Notes: generated by a model not told the origin, from the sequence alone. 64,000 nt of DNA from JAUHWL01 sp964416385 (GCA_964416385.1 CAYQDW010000007.1:1-64000), one strand, 5' to 3'. Positions 24,600-33,510 are shown, numbered from the stretch's first letter. Numbers and translations: made by a program.

Positions 24600-25790
24600 C
24601 TAGCTAACCAGCTCTTGTACAAGGTCTGCTGCTTCTTGAAGCATTATTGCAGAGTGCACTTTCAATCCACTTTCATCAATCATGCGCTTCGCCTCTTCTG
24701 CGTTAGTACCTTGTAAGCGCACGATAATAGGAATCCCTATTTCACCGATGTTGGTGTAGGCGTCAATTATGCCTTGCGCTACGCGATCGCAACGTACAAT
24801 ACCACCAAAAATATTCACCAAAATGGCTTTCACATTTGCGTCCTTAAGGATAATACGAAAAGCCTTTTCCACACGCGCGGCATCAGCGGTACCGCCAACA
24901 TCTAAGAAGTTTGCTGGATTTCCGCCTGCCATCTTAATAATATCCATTGTGCTCATTGCAAGACCTGCACCGTTTACCATACAACCAACGTTGCCATCTA
25001 ACTTAACAAAGTTCAAACCAACCTCGCCAGCTTCCACTTCTGTTGGATCTTCTTCTCTCAAATCGCGCATGGCCGCAATATCTGCATGACGGAATAGACT
25101 ATTATTATCTATCGAAACCTTGGCATCAACTGCTAAGATTTTATCATCACTTGTTTTTAGTACTGGATTAATCTCAAATAACGATGCATCCGTACCTTCA
25201 TAAGCTGCATATAAACTTGTTACAAACTTCACCATCTCTTTAAAGGCGGTTCCGCTTAGCCCAAGGTTAAAAGCAATTTTTCTTGCTTGGAAAGGCTGTA
25301 ACCCTAATAAAGGATCAATTTCTTCTGAAAAGATTAAATGTGGTGTTTCTTCAGCAACGGCTTCAATGTCCATACCACCTTCAGTAGAATAAACAATCAT
25401 GTTGCAACCCTTTTGGCGATTCAAAAGAACACTCATATAAATCTCGCTCGTTGGGTTTTCTCCAGGATAGTATACGTCTTCTGCAATTAACACCTGGTGA
25501 ACGGTTTTACCATCCTTACTGGTTTGAGGTGTTACCAGCTGCATACCAATAATTTCCTGCGCCTTTTGTTTTACTTCGTCAAGGTTTTTAGCAAGCTTAA
25601 CACCTCCACCTTTACCGCGTCCGCCAGCGTGTATTTGGGCTTTTACAACCCACCAGCCTGTACCGGTTTCTTGCTGTAATTTAGTAGCTGCTTGTACAGC
25701 TTCATCTGGGGTTTGTGCAACAATACCGCGTTGAACGCGTACGCCATAACCAGCTAATATTTCTTTGCCTTGATATTCGTGAAGATTCAT
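24600..25790 (-). CDS. sucC: succinyl-CoA ligase (ADP-forming) subunit beta
   Basis: SucC and SucD interconvert succinyl-CoA and succinate with ATP formation in the TCA cycle. The 396-residue product starts MNLHEYQGKEILAGYGV and has the ATP-grasp domain (about 1-240) with VKAQIHAGGRGKGGGVKLA, and then the ligase CoA domain (about 245-390) with GCMVNGAGLAMSTMDI, GGNPANFLDVGG and VNIFGGIVRCD. The length matches the usual 385-400. sucD is not adjacent. A -7 box lies 26 nt before the ATG. Confidence 0.97.
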   Translation of the reverse strand: MNLHEYQGKEILAGYGVRVQRGIVAQTPDEAVQAATKLQQETGTGWWVVKAQIHAGGRGKGGGVKLAKNLDEVKQKAQEIIGMQLVTPQTSKDGKTVHQVLIAEDVYYPGENPTSEIYMSVLLNRQKGCNMIVYSTEGGMDIEAVAEETPHLIFSEEIDPLLGLQPFQARKIAFNLGLSGTAFKEMVKFVTSLYAAYEGTDASLFEINPVLKTSDDKILAVDAKVSIDNNSLFRHADIAAMRDLREEDPTEVEAGEVGLNFVKLDGNVGCMVNGAGLAMSTMDIIKMAGGNPANFLDVGGTADAARVEKAFRIILKDANVKAILVNIFGGIVRCDRVAQGIIDAYTNIGEIGIPIIVRLQGTNAEEAKRMIDESGLKVHSAIMLQEAADLVQELVS

Positions 25791-25808
25791 GCTCGTCTAA
25801 TTTGGCCG

Positions 25809-25816
25809 CAAAAATA
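25809..25816 (-). promoter_or_regulatory. -7 box of sucC
   Basis: On the minus strand the sequence is TATTTTTG (TAnnTTTG), with its first base 26 nt before the ATG, predicting a leader of about 14 nt. Confidence 0.55.
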
Positions 25817-26000
25817 GGCCATGCATTTAAACAGGGAAATAAAATATGCACTGATTATGCAATCACCTTCATTTTTGTTTTAGCTAGAACCTTTGATTTT
25901 AAAACGGTAGTATAAAACAAGCCCCATGCATGATTTATATTTACAGCCTATTTACATTAAAAGAATAGCTTTTTTAAGCTTTTAAGAAGTACCAATGCAC

Positions 26001-26657
26001 ATGATTAAAGCAGAAAATATTCATAAAAAGTATGGACAAGTAGAGGTGCTTAAAGGTGTAGATTTGTCCGTTAAAGCAGGTGAAATAGTTTCAATTATGG
26101 GTGCCTCAGGTGCTGGTAAGAGCACTTTGTTACAAATTATCGGCACCCTAGAAAGACCAGACCAAGGCCATATTACCATTGGCGGAACAGGGCTTACCCA
26201 ATTAGGAGATCATGCCCTTTCGGCTTTTAGAAATAAAAATATTGGTTTTGTTTTTCAATTTCATCATTTGCTACCTGAGTTTACTGCATTAGAAAATGTA
26301 TTTCTTCCCGCATTAATAGCAGGTACAGAAAAAAAGCTTGCAAAAGAGAAAGCAATTGAACTATTGGCATTTTTAAATTTAGCGCACCGGCAAGAACATA
26401 AACCTGGCGCGCTTAGTGGTGGTGAGCAACAACGCGTGGCCATAGCACGTGCACTGATTAATCAGCCTGATGTTATTTTAGCTGATGAACCCACCGGAAA
26501 TTTAGACAGCCAAAACTCCTCAGAAATTCACAAGCTTATTTTAAACCTACGCGATACCTATCAACAAACATTTCTAATTGTTACCCACAATAAAGAGTTG
26601 GCAGAACTTGCAGACCGCAGTGTTTTGATGAAAGATGGGTTGATTATTTCTGCTTAA
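26001..26657 (+). CDS. LolD-like ABC transporter ATP-binding protein
   Basis: The ATPase is of the MacB/LolD class that powers lipoprotein release from the inner membrane. In 219 residues it has Walker A GASGAGKS (about 36), the Q-loop in FQFHHLLPEFTALENV, the signature LSGGEQQR (about 137), Walker B VILADEPTG (about 158) and the switch His in VTHNKEL. The start at 26001 is preferred over the in-frame ATG two codons upstream, as in family members. A matching FtsX-type permease lies far away at 58645-59877. No other subunit gene is adjacent, so the LolD assignment is inferred from sequence class. Confidence 0.8.
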   Translation: MIKAENIHKKYGQVEVLKGVDLSVKAGEIVSIMGASGAGKSTLLQIIGTLERPDQGHITIGGTGLTQLGDHALSAFRNKNIGFVFQFHHLLPEFTALENVFLPALIAGTEKKLAKEKAIELLAFLNLAHRQEHKPGALSGGEQQRVAIARALINQPDVILADEPTGNLDSQNSSEIHKLILNLRDTYQQTFLIVTHNKELAELADRSVLMKDGLIISA

Positions 26658-26688
26658 CAGAAGTATGCGTGTTTAAAGGGCCGTATTT

Positions 26689-28644
26689 CTAGGATGCTTT
26701 ATCTACAAACCACATATCTACCGCACCTTTTCCTTTAACGTTTATTTTTCCGCGGTAGGTAAAAACAAAGTCTTTATCATCTTTGAGCAGCTCTTGTGTT
26801 GCGCCACTAATATTTACCATACCCTTCACGCCAGAAGCTTCTACCCGACTGGCTGTATTTACCGTATCGCCCCATAAGTCGTATTGAAATTTTTTTACAC
26901 CAACAACACCAGCCACAACGGGCCCCGTATGAATACCTATGCGCATATCAAATGCCAATTCGCCATTGGCTTCTTTTTGCTGTTTGCGTGCAGAAATAAA
27001 GGCTTGCATATCTATTGCAGCTAACACGCATTTTTTGGCAGCATCAGGCGCAGGTACCGGAAGACCACCTGCCGCCATATAAGCATCACCAATGGTTTTA
27101 ATTTTTTCAATCCCGTATTTATCAATGATGTGGTCAAAATACTCAAAACAAGTATTTACTTCTTGCACCAAATCAGGAGCCGAAAGTTTTTCTGCTTTTT
27201 GAGTGAAGTTTTCAAAATCAGTAAAAAGGATGGTAATCCGTTCAAATGCACGAGCTTCAGTCTTTCCCTTCGTCTTTAACTCTTCCGCCACTTCGGAAGG
27301 TAAAATATTTAGCAGCAAAGACTCTGATCGGTCTTTTTCTTGATTAATAATGTTGTTACTCCTTTTTACAAAGCGCCAGCGGTTATAAAAACTTCCGGCC
27401 ATGATTAAAAACAAAAATCCTGCTGCCGCAATCGCATTTCTGGTGTATTCTTCTTTGCGTAGCTCTTCTTGATGTTGCGCCTCTACAATTCGCTTCTCTT
27501 CTACCCTAACCAAACTGTCTTTTGCAACTTGGCGCTCAAACTCCATTTGTTGTAGACTTTTAGAAACTTCTATTCCTTGGATGCTATCATTGATTCTGGT
27601 TAATTGCAAGTGGTAATCCAACGCAGCTTCTGAATCGCCTTTTGCTTTGTGTGCATAAAATAAACATGTACATGATTCTTTCTCTAGTGGTAGAGAACCC
27701 ATTTGGTTAGACAGGCTTAAAGCTTCTTCACAATTTTTTATAGCAGAAGCGTAATTTTTTTGTTCAACCTCTAATAACCCCAAACTTGTTAATGCACTAG
27801 CAATACCGCTCTTATCCCCAATTTCACTGCTGAGCACGCTACTTTGTTGCAAATATTTTTTTGCATTCTTAAAATCTCTCTGTTCTTTATAGAGCAAGCC
27901 CATGCTATTGAGCAATGCAGCACGATTTTTTGAGTCGTCATACTTTTGATAAATGGCCAACGCGCGCTCAAAGTATCGCAACGCATCATCATACTTTTTC
28001 TCTACATGAAACAACAAACCAATATTTACAAATGCATTGGCCGTGTTTATGGTATCACCAAGATTTTGCCGAATCAATAAACTTTTCTCGTAATAAATGA
28101 GGGCTTGGTCATTTTCATTTTGATCTTGGTAGATGTTACCTATGTTATTTAAAATGTTGGGTAATGTACTGCTATCACCAAGTTCTAGTCGCAATGCATA
28201 ACTTTCTTTGAAGTATCTCAATGCTTTTATGCCGTTACCTTGACTGCGGTAAATGATGCCGATATTATTTAAACACCTGGCTGCGTTGCCCTTATTATTA
28301 AGTTCTGTAAATAGCTCAAGTCCCTTTTTAAAGTGAATTAGTGCATTTGCGTGTTGACCTTTTACCCAATAATAAGCACCCATAGCATTGTATGCCAGCG
28401 CCTTTCCATGTTTAAAATTTTTCTTTTCTGCGAGATCTAGTTCCATTTGCATGTACTTAAACGCAGTTTCTGGCTGGCTGAATAGAAAGCCATCCCAAGC
28501 ATAATTATTAAGGGCGGTTATGCGTAGGCTATCAGTATTGGTAGTATCTCGCCAAATAGACCATAAAGAGTCTAGATTTACTTGTGCATTACTTTTTACT
28601 GCAATTACAACCAGCAGTAAAACCAATTTAACTTGCCTTTTCAT
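26689..28644 (-). CDS. TPR protein with class III adenylyl cyclase domain
   Basis: The 651-residue product has a signal peptide (about 1-21), about seven TPR/TPR_12 repeats (about 40-350), a coiled coil (about 370-400), a transmembrane segment (about 405-423), and a class III cyclase domain (about 460-640). Both metal-binding Asp are present (FTDFENF and IGDAYM). The purine-specifying residues are Lys (EKIKTIGD) and Asp (YDLWGDTVN), and the transition-state Asn and Arg are in TVNTASR; this set indicates ATP rather than GTP. It therefore probably makes cAMP in the cytoplasm in response to a periplasmic TPR input (inference). The start is ATG 28644; a TTG two codons upstream is less likely. Confidence 0.88.
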   Translation of the reverse strand: MKRQVKLVLLLVVIAVKSNAQVNLDSLWSIWRDTTNTDSLRITALNNYAWDGFLFSQPETAFKYMQMELDLAEKKNFKHGKALAYNAMGAYYWVKGQHANALIHFKKGLELFTELNNKGNAARCLNNIGIIYRSQGNGIKALRYFKESYALRLELGDSSTLPNILNNIGNIYQDQNENDQALIYYEKSLLIRQNLGDTINTANAFVNIGLLFHVEKKYDDALRYFERALAIYQKYDDSKNRAALLNSMGLLYKEQRDFKNAKKYLQQSSVLSSEIGDKSGIASALTSLGLLEVEQKNYASAIKNCEEALSLSNQMGSLPLEKESCTCLFYAHKAKGDSEAALDYHLQLTRINDSIQGIEVSKSLQQMEFERQVAKDSLVRVEEKRIVEAQHQEELRKEEYTRNAIAAAGFLFLIMAGSFYNRWRFVKRSNNIINQEKDRSESLLLNILPSEVAEELKTKGKTEARAFERITILFTDFENFTQKAEKLSAPDLVQEVNTCFEYFDHIIDKYGIEKIKTIGDAYMAAGGLPVPAPDAAKKCVLAAIDMQAFISARKQQKEANGELAFDMRIGIHTGPVVAGVVGVKKFQYDLWGDTVNTASRVEASGVKGMVNISGATQELLKDDKDFVFTYRGKINVKGKGAVDMWFVDKAS

Positions 28645-29078
28645 ATTCAATATTCATCAATGCTATACACCATTATTTTACCATGTATCATAAATACACA
28701 GGTAAACCCTCAATATCCTTCAATAAAAGTGCGGTCTAGAGTATAATTCGTTAAAAATATAAATTAATGCACTCGCACATTAATAGTTATAAATTTATTT
28801 TTTGTCAGATATTAAATCTTCTTTTAGTTAAGTGTTGTCGCTCATTCACATTAATCAACCTTAAATCAAGCAGGCCTTAGTGCTGAAGCTGGCATCAGCA
28901 ACATTAATCATCACAGGTTTTTTTAGGAAATACAAATGAAGAGCCCGTCAATTTTGAAGACATAGATTATATGTCTTTTGCAAATGATACATCACCAAAA
29001 AAATAAGGATTATTAGATTTCTATGCTCTGCCATTGCTTTTGACTAAATGATATTAGCAGTTTGGTTATTTATGCATC
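28645..29078. other. gene-poor stretch
   Basis: These 434 bases hold no intact gene. The AT-rich part at 28660-28850 shows nothing. A possible broken peptide gene is described separately (28880-29006). The final 70 bases precede TIGR02757 and have no exact TAnnTTTG box. Confidence 0.5.
28880..29006 (+). pseudogene. possible frameshifted small exported-peptide gene
   Basis: From GTG 28880 one frame encodes VLKLASATLIITG, a hydrophobic signal-like stretch. At a T7 run (28918-28924) it would need to lose one T to continue as FLGNTNEEPVNFEDIDYMS and so on to TAA 29004-29006, an acidic 25-residue tail. Signal plus short acidic tail resembles small exported peptides in Bacteroidota, but the match is by pattern only and I see no upstream ATG. 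It may be a decayed gene, a phase-variable gene, a sequencing error or chance. Confidence 0.3.
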
Positions 29079-29840
29079 ATGAAAATTGAGGAGCTAAAAG
29101 CTTTTTTAGACGACAAGTACCAGCAATATGCGCAGCTGTCTTTTCTAGAAAGTGACCCCATTCAAATTCCCCACAGATTCACAAGCATGCCAGACATTGA
29201 GATTGCCGGCTTTTTTGCCGCGGTCTTTGCCTGGGGGCAACGTACTACGATAATTAACAAGTGTAACGACTTGTTAAACCGCATGGATCATGCGCCTTAT
29301 GACTTTATCATGTCTGCTAATAATCATGAAAAGAAAATTCTAGAAACATTTGTGCATCGCACATTTAATGGCAGCGATATTGGTTTTTTAGTGGATGGAT
29401 TAAAAGCAGCATATAAAAACCACGGCACGCTAGAAACGCTCTTTATTCCAGATGAAGGTATGCCCGATATAAAAAAAGGCATTGCTGCATTTAGAAATCA
29501 CTTTGCGCAAATAGGCGCACCCAACAGAACACTAAGGCATTTGCCAGATCCTTTTCAAGGCAGCGCAGCAAAACGCATAAATATGTACTTGCGGTGGATG
29601 GTAAGACATGATGCCGTTGATTTTGGTCTTTGGAAGCGCATCACCCCAAATCAGCTTTTCTGCCCTTTAGATGTACACAGCGGCCGTGTAGCACGTGCAC
29701 TTAAGCTTTTATCGCGAAGTCAAAACGATTGGCAAGCTGTAGAAGAGCTCGCCATTGCCCTAAGAAAAATGGACCCAAAAGACCCTGTTAAATATGATTT
29801 TGCACTTTTTGGCTTGGGTGTTTTTGAGGGGTTTCATTGA
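29079..29840 (+). CDS. TIGR02757 family protein (DUF2400)
   Basis: The 253-residue protein matches TIGR02757 (DUF2400), a family of unknown function found in Bacteroidota and others. Diagnostic stretches are PHRFTSMPDIEIAGFFAAVFAWGQRTTI, the central NRTLRHLPDPFQGSAAKRINMYLRWMVR, and the C-terminal CPLDVHSGRVARALKLL and KDPVKYDFALFGLG. The helical fold resembles DNA-glycosylase-like proteins (established only as distant similarity). It converges on the next gene, with one base between the stops. Confidence 0.9.
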   Translation: MKIEELKAFLDDKYQQYAQLSFLESDPIQIPHRFTSMPDIEIAGFFAAVFAWGQRTTIINKCNDLLNRMDHAPYDFIMSANNHEKKILETFVHRTFNGSDIGFLVDGLKAAYKNHGTLETLFIPDEGMPDIKKGIAAFRNHFAQIGAPNRTLRHLPDPFQGSAAKRINMYLRWMVRHDAVDFGLWKRITPNQLFCPLDVHSGRVARALKLLSRSQNDWQAVEELAIALRKMDPKDPVKYDFALFGLGVFEGFH

Positions 29841-29841
29841 G

Positions 29842-30495
29842 CTACTGATCACGCTCTAGGGCCAGCAGCGCGTCATTTTGCCAAATTGTTTGTTGGTGCA
29901 ACTGGTTGAGTAGCGTTATCATCGCCTGTGCAACCGTTTTGGCGGGTATTGCTTTGTGCCGTTTTGGAATAATAAACTGCAATTGCTGCATCAATACCAT
30001 GACAATCTTCTCTGCAAAGCGCATTTCTTTCCGCTTACCAACCAGCAATGACGGCCTTACAATGACCAGATGATGTAGGTTTATTGCTTGCATGGCTAGC
30101 TCCATCTCGCCTTTTAATGAAGGATAGAAAAAAGCACTTTTGGCATTAGCCCCCATTGAAGATACCACAGCCACCTGTTTTACGCCCATCTTTTTTGCCA
30201 AGGTTCCAGCAGTTACCGGTATATCCAAGTCAATAGCCCTGTAATCGGCTTTATTGGGTGTTTTTGCGCGGGTTGTGCCAATTGCAATAAATACGTCATC
30301 TACATCTGCAAAAAGCGCTGCATGATCATCTAATTGCTGCATATCAATAACATGGTGCACTAATTTAGCGTGCTTAACAGACAATGCAGCGCGACCCACA
30401 GACTTCACCATTTGGTAGCGTTCATCCTTACACAGCAGCTCTATTAAATATCCACCAACAAGACCGCTACCACCCAATACAAGTGCAGTTTTCAT
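29842..30495 (-). CDS. NAD(P)-binding protein of the atypical SDR class (HTATIP2-like)
   Basis: The start is ATG 30495 (MKTALVLGGSGLVGGYL), which overlaps the stop of the previous gene. The upstream in-frame ATG at 30528 would add a Ser/His-rich stretch before the Rossmann fold. The glycine motif GGSGLVGG (residues 8-15) binds NAD(P). VDDVFIAIGTT and VVSSMGANAKSAFFYPSLKGEMELAM resemble the HTATIP2/TIP30-like proteins. The catalytic role is unknown. It is the last gene of a three-gene minus operon with the small membrane protein and the rhomboid protease. Confidence 0.8.
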   Translation of the reverse strand: MKTALVLGGSGLVGGYLIELLCKDERYQMVKSVGRAALSVKHAKLVHHVIDMQQLDDHAALFADVDDVFIAIGTTRAKTPNKADYRAIDLDIPVTAGTLAKKMGVKQVAVVSSMGANAKSAFFYPSLKGEMELAMQAINLHHLVIVRPSLLVGKRKEMRFAEKIVMVLMQQLQFIIPKRHKAIPAKTVAQAMITLLNQLHQQTIWQNDALLALERDQ

Positions 30496-30977
30496 ACTTC
30501 CGGAATCATGATGACTTCTACTTTCCATTGTTTGTCTAGTCTATAAGTGCGCTGCGCCAATAGTTCGAGGATGACACCTGCAACTAAAAAACTCGCAGAA
30601 AAAATAAATTCACCTTTTGTAAAAAGTGTTGCAGACTTTGTAATCACGCCATTAACCAAAAAAATACCGCCAAAAAATACACTGCCATAAACTAAAGAGC
30701 GGCCTGCCCCTTTGGTAAAACCATCATAGGTGCGGATGTATGCCAACTCATCAAAAGTGGCTTCTAATGGGCCTACCTGCAATCCGCTGGGTGTAATGCT
30801 AAGTACCTCGCCCTTTGCTGTTTCACCACTTTGCGTTTTTATTTTTATGCTGTTTCCTAAAACGATCTTTTGTGTTTTTGCCGTGCCATATTTCTTGAGA
30901 TACAACATGGGTTGCGCCATACTAGGCAGGGCAAAGCTGAGGAAAACAAAGACGAGCAGCCACCTATTTAGAATCAT
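30492..30977 (-). CDS. exported or membrane protein of unknown function
   Basis: The 161-residue protein has a signal-like N-terminus (LLVFVFLSFALPSMAQ), a small beta-rich region (IKIKTQSGETAKGEVLSITPSGLQVG), and two hydrophobic segments (about 95-115 and 122-140). I recognise no family. Its start lies inside the end of the rhomboid gene (14-base overlap) and its stop overlaps the next ATG, so the three genes are translationally coupled. Confidence 0.65.
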   Translation of the reverse strand: MILNRWLLVFVFLSFALPSMAQPMLYLKKYGTAKTQKIVLGNSIKIKTQSGETAKGEVLSITPSGLQVGPLEATFDELAYIRTYDGFTKGAGRSLVYGSVFFGGIFLVNGVITKSATLFTKGEFIFSASFLVAGVILELLAQRTYRLDKQWKVEVIMIPEV

Positions 30978-31689
30978 CTTCTTTGGGTTTATAATGATAT
31001 GTAATGGTTATTTCTTGCTTTTCTTTTGGTTGATCAGATAAAGCTTCATCTTCCCAAAAAGCATCTTCATGGGCTTCATCTTCCTCCTCCTCCCATTGCG
31101 GTTCGCGTTCGCGCACTTCTTCTATAGGTTCTATTTTTCTAAACCAAAGTGCCAAGAAAAAACCTGTTAAAGCGCCACCAAGATGCCCTTCCCAACTAAT
31201 GCGTTGCTCTAACGGAAATATGCCCCAAAATAAACTGCCATATAAAAACACAACCAAAAGAGATATAGCTAACAGGTAGCGATTAACGCGAATAACGCCA
31301 CTCAGAAATAAAAATGTGGCTAGGGCGTATATCATGCCACTTGCACCCAAATGAAAAGCAGGCCTACCAATGAGCCACGCAAAAACGCCCGGCCAGAGAT
31401 ACGCAGCACCAAATACTTTTAAAAATAAATGGGGAAATATATAGCGTACAGCTACAAGGAGCACAAATAAAGACCCAGTATTGGCAACAATATGATCTAA
31501 ATCTGAATGTAGCAGCGGAAAAAATGCAATGCCCAAAAGTCCGTTTGTAGTTCTAGGCTCAACGGCCAGTCGCCAAAAGTTAAGATCAAATAGATAATTT
31601 AACCCAAACAACACCCAAATCACCCCAACAAACAGTGCAGGCAATACTAAAAAACGGTATTTACCCGCATTATTATCTGCGTTAATCAT
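30964..31689 (-). CDS. rhomboid family intramembrane serine protease
   Basis: Rhomboids cut transmembrane segments of substrate proteins within the membrane. The start is at ATG 31689 because a -7 box (31702-31709, minus strand) lies just upstream, and the longer reading frame to 31749 would run past it. The catalytic Ser is in GASG (about residue 115), the catalytic His in SWEGHLGGALTG (about 168), and the supporting Asn in HIVANTG (about 66), all inside six hydrophobic segments. The C-terminal 60 residues are acidic and cytoplasmic. The substrate is unknown. Confidence 0.88.
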   Translation of the reverse strand: MINADNNAGKYRFLVLPALFVGVIWVLFGLNYLFDLNFWRLAVEPRTTNGLLGIAFFPLLHSDLDHIVANTGSLFVLLVAVRYIFPHLFLKVFGAAYLWPGVFAWLIGRPAFHLGASGMIYALATFLFLSGVIRVNRYLLAISLLVVFLYGSLFWGIFPLEQRISWEGHLGGALTGFFLALWFRKIEPIEEVREREPQWEEEEDEAHEDAFWEDEALSDQPKEKQEITITYHYKPKEDDSK

Positions 31690-31701
31690 TGCTGAAAAAT
31701 A

Positions 31702-31709
31702 CAAAACTA
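31702..31709 (-). promoter_or_regulatory. -7 box of the rhomboid operon
   Basis: On the minus strand the sequence is TAGTTTTG (TAnnTTTG), with its first base 20 nt before ATG 31689. It lies 45 bases from the opposite-facing box at 31754. Confidence 0.55.
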
Positions 31710-31753
31710 AGATAGAGCCCTGCCTTTTGCAGTTACAATTAAATGCCAAATTC

Positions 31754-31761
31754 TACATTTG
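31754..31761 (+). promoter_or_regulatory. -7 box of the DUF4159 operon
   Basis: TACATTTG matches TAnnTTTG; its first base is 12 nt before ATG 31766, so the messenger would be leaderless or nearly so. A TTTG at 31726-31729 sits at a slightly long spacing (24 bases). Confidence 0.65.
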
Positions 31762-31765
31762 TTGC

Positions 31766-32410
31766 ATGCGTTTACTCCTCCTTATTTTCAGTCCTTTATT
31801 TCTTGCAGCGCAATATCAATGTGAGTTTGCCGTAGCAAAATACAATGGCGGTGGCGATTGGTATGCAAATCCGACCTCGCTCACCAACCTCATTAGCTTT
31901 TGCAATACGCAGTTAAATACCCGTATTGCACCCAAATACCAAACTGTAGAATTGGGTTCTGAAGCGCTCTTTGATTATCCCTTTGTTCACCTTACTGGGC
32001 ACGGCAACATTGTTTTAGATGATTCCGAAATGGCAAATCTTCGCCTGTATCTCATGGCAGGTGGCTTTTTACATGTTGATGACAATTACGGCATGGATCC
32101 TTACATCAGACCGCTTTTAAATGCACTTTTTGAAGATACCGAACTGGTAGAGCTAGGCCAAAACCACCCAATATTTAACCAACCCTACCCTTTTGAAAAC
32201 GGCCTACCAAAAATTCACGAGCACGATGCTGAAAGACCACAAGCCCTCGCCTTGTATTATCAGGGCCGCATGGTTGTTTTGTACACCTTTGAATGCGATT
32301 TGGGCGATGGCTGGGAAGATGCTAAAGTGCACAATGACAGCGAAGAAACTCGGCTTAAAGCGCTGCGCATGGGGGCCAACATCATTCACTTTGTGCTAAC
32401 AGGACAATAA
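31766..32410 (+). CDS. DUF4159 domain protein, exported
   Basis: The start is ATG 31766, preceded by the promoter box; the reading frame extends to 31727 but that part lies upstream of the promoter. The 214-residue product has a signal peptide (MRLLLLIFSPLFLAAQ) and one DUF4159 domain, with AVAKYNGGGDWYANPTSL, the acidic VHLTGHGNIVLDDSEMANLR, FLHVDDNYGMDPYIRP, and FECDLGDGWED. Full-length DUF4159 proteins elsewhere carry a von Willebrand-type fold. The function is unknown. Two bases separate it from the AI-2E gene. Confidence 0.85.
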   Translation: MRLLLLIFSPLFLAAQYQCEFAVAKYNGGGDWYANPTSLTNLISFCNTQLNTRIAPKYQTVELGSEALFDYPFVHLTGHGNIVLDDSEMANLRLYLMAGGFLHVDDNYGMDPYIRPLLNALFEDTELVELGQNHPIFNQPYPFENGLPKIHEHDAERPQALALYYQGRMVVLYTFECDLGDGWEDAKVHNDSEETRLKALRMGANIIHFVLTGQ

Positions 32411-32412
32411 GC

Positions 32413-33510
32413 ATGTTTAAAACCACCATTTACGTTAAAAGCGTTCTTCAATTAATTGCTCTTGCAGGCGCAGCATGGCTACTTTACACGGTTAGAGGCT
32501 TACTCGTTTATATCATCATTGCGGCATTATTGGCGCTAATTACCAAGCCCTTAACTAATTTTATTTGCCGGCTACGCGGGAAACGATTTTACGTTCCAAG
32601 AGGTTTATCTGCTATCATTACCGTTGCTCTCGTGGTGTTTTTATTCGGCTTGGTTACGCGATTGCTCATACCAGCCCTACTGAATGAATTTACTTTTTTA
32701 AAGGGCATTGACTTTAGTACCGCTTATGAAACTTTAGGCAATGAGATCAGCGTTATACGTAATGGTTTGGCTAATTATGATTTACAATTGGCCAATATTG
32801 AAGAAAACGTTCGTGAGGCCATTGTAGGTTTGCTTAGTTTCAAGAACGTAGAATCTACCATTTCTGGCTTGCTAGGCGGTTTGGGTAACGTGGCCATTGC
32901 GCTGTTTTCTATTCTCTTTATGTTGTTCTTTTTCCTAAAAGAGGAAAACCTCACATCCTTTATCATTTCAAACTTTTTTACGGCTTCCTTTTCAACCCAT
33001 GTATCTAACATCTTGCCCAAGCTAAAGCGCACACTTTTTAGATATGCCATTGGGCTGAGTTTACAGATGACGGGAGTCTTTTTGATTGTTTTTACAGGCT
33101 TGCGCATTGTGGGGATAGAAAGTGCCTTAGTAATTGCTGTCTTTGCCGCTTTTATCAATCTCATCCCCTATGTTGGGCCCATGATTGGTGCTTCATTCGG
33201 ATTAATTCTTGGGCTTGGTCAGGCCTATGCGTTAGACCCAAGCATCGCCATTGGTTTTCTTGCCTTAAAAATTGCGCTCGTTTTTCTGATTACGCAGCTC
33301 ACAGATAATTTCATTTTTCAACCCTTAATTTTTAGTACCAGCATTAATGCGCATCCCCTAGAAATTTTCATCATTATTTCTGTTGCCGGCCTCTTGGGTG
33401 GTATTTTGGGGATGGTGATTGCCGTGCCTACGTATAGTATGTTGCGCATTGTTGCCAAGGAGTTTTTAGCGCATTCAAAATTTATTCAGGCACTTACCAA
33501 AAATGTTTGA
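32413..33510 (+). CDS. AI-2E family transporter
   Basis: This 365-residue membrane protein has about seven to eight hydrophobic segments and the conserved end of the PF01594 family, LINLIPYVGPMIGASFGLI and HPLEIFIIISVAGLLGGILGMVIAVP. The family was first linked to autoinducer-2 export but members also act as sodium/proton antiporters or are uncharacterised. The substrate here cannot be inferred. The gene overlaps the downstream methyltransferase by 8 bases. Confidence 0.88.
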   Translation: MFKTTIYVKSVLQLIALAGAAWLLYTVRGLLVYIIIAALLALITKPLTNFICRLRGKRFYVPRGLSAIITVALVVFLFGLVTRLLIPALLNEFTFLKGIDFSTAYETLGNEISVIRNGLANYDLQLANIEENVREAIVGLLSFKNVESTISGLLGGLGNVAIALFSILFMLFFFLKEENLTSFIISNFFTASFSTHVSNILPKLKRTLFRYAIGLSLQMTGVFLIVFTGLRIVGIESALVIAVFAAFINLIPYVGPMIGASFGLILGLGQAYALDPSIAIGFLALKIALVFLITQLTDNFIFQPLIFSTSINAHPLEIFIIISVAGLLGGILGMVIAVPTYSMLRIVAKEFLAHSKFIQALTKNV

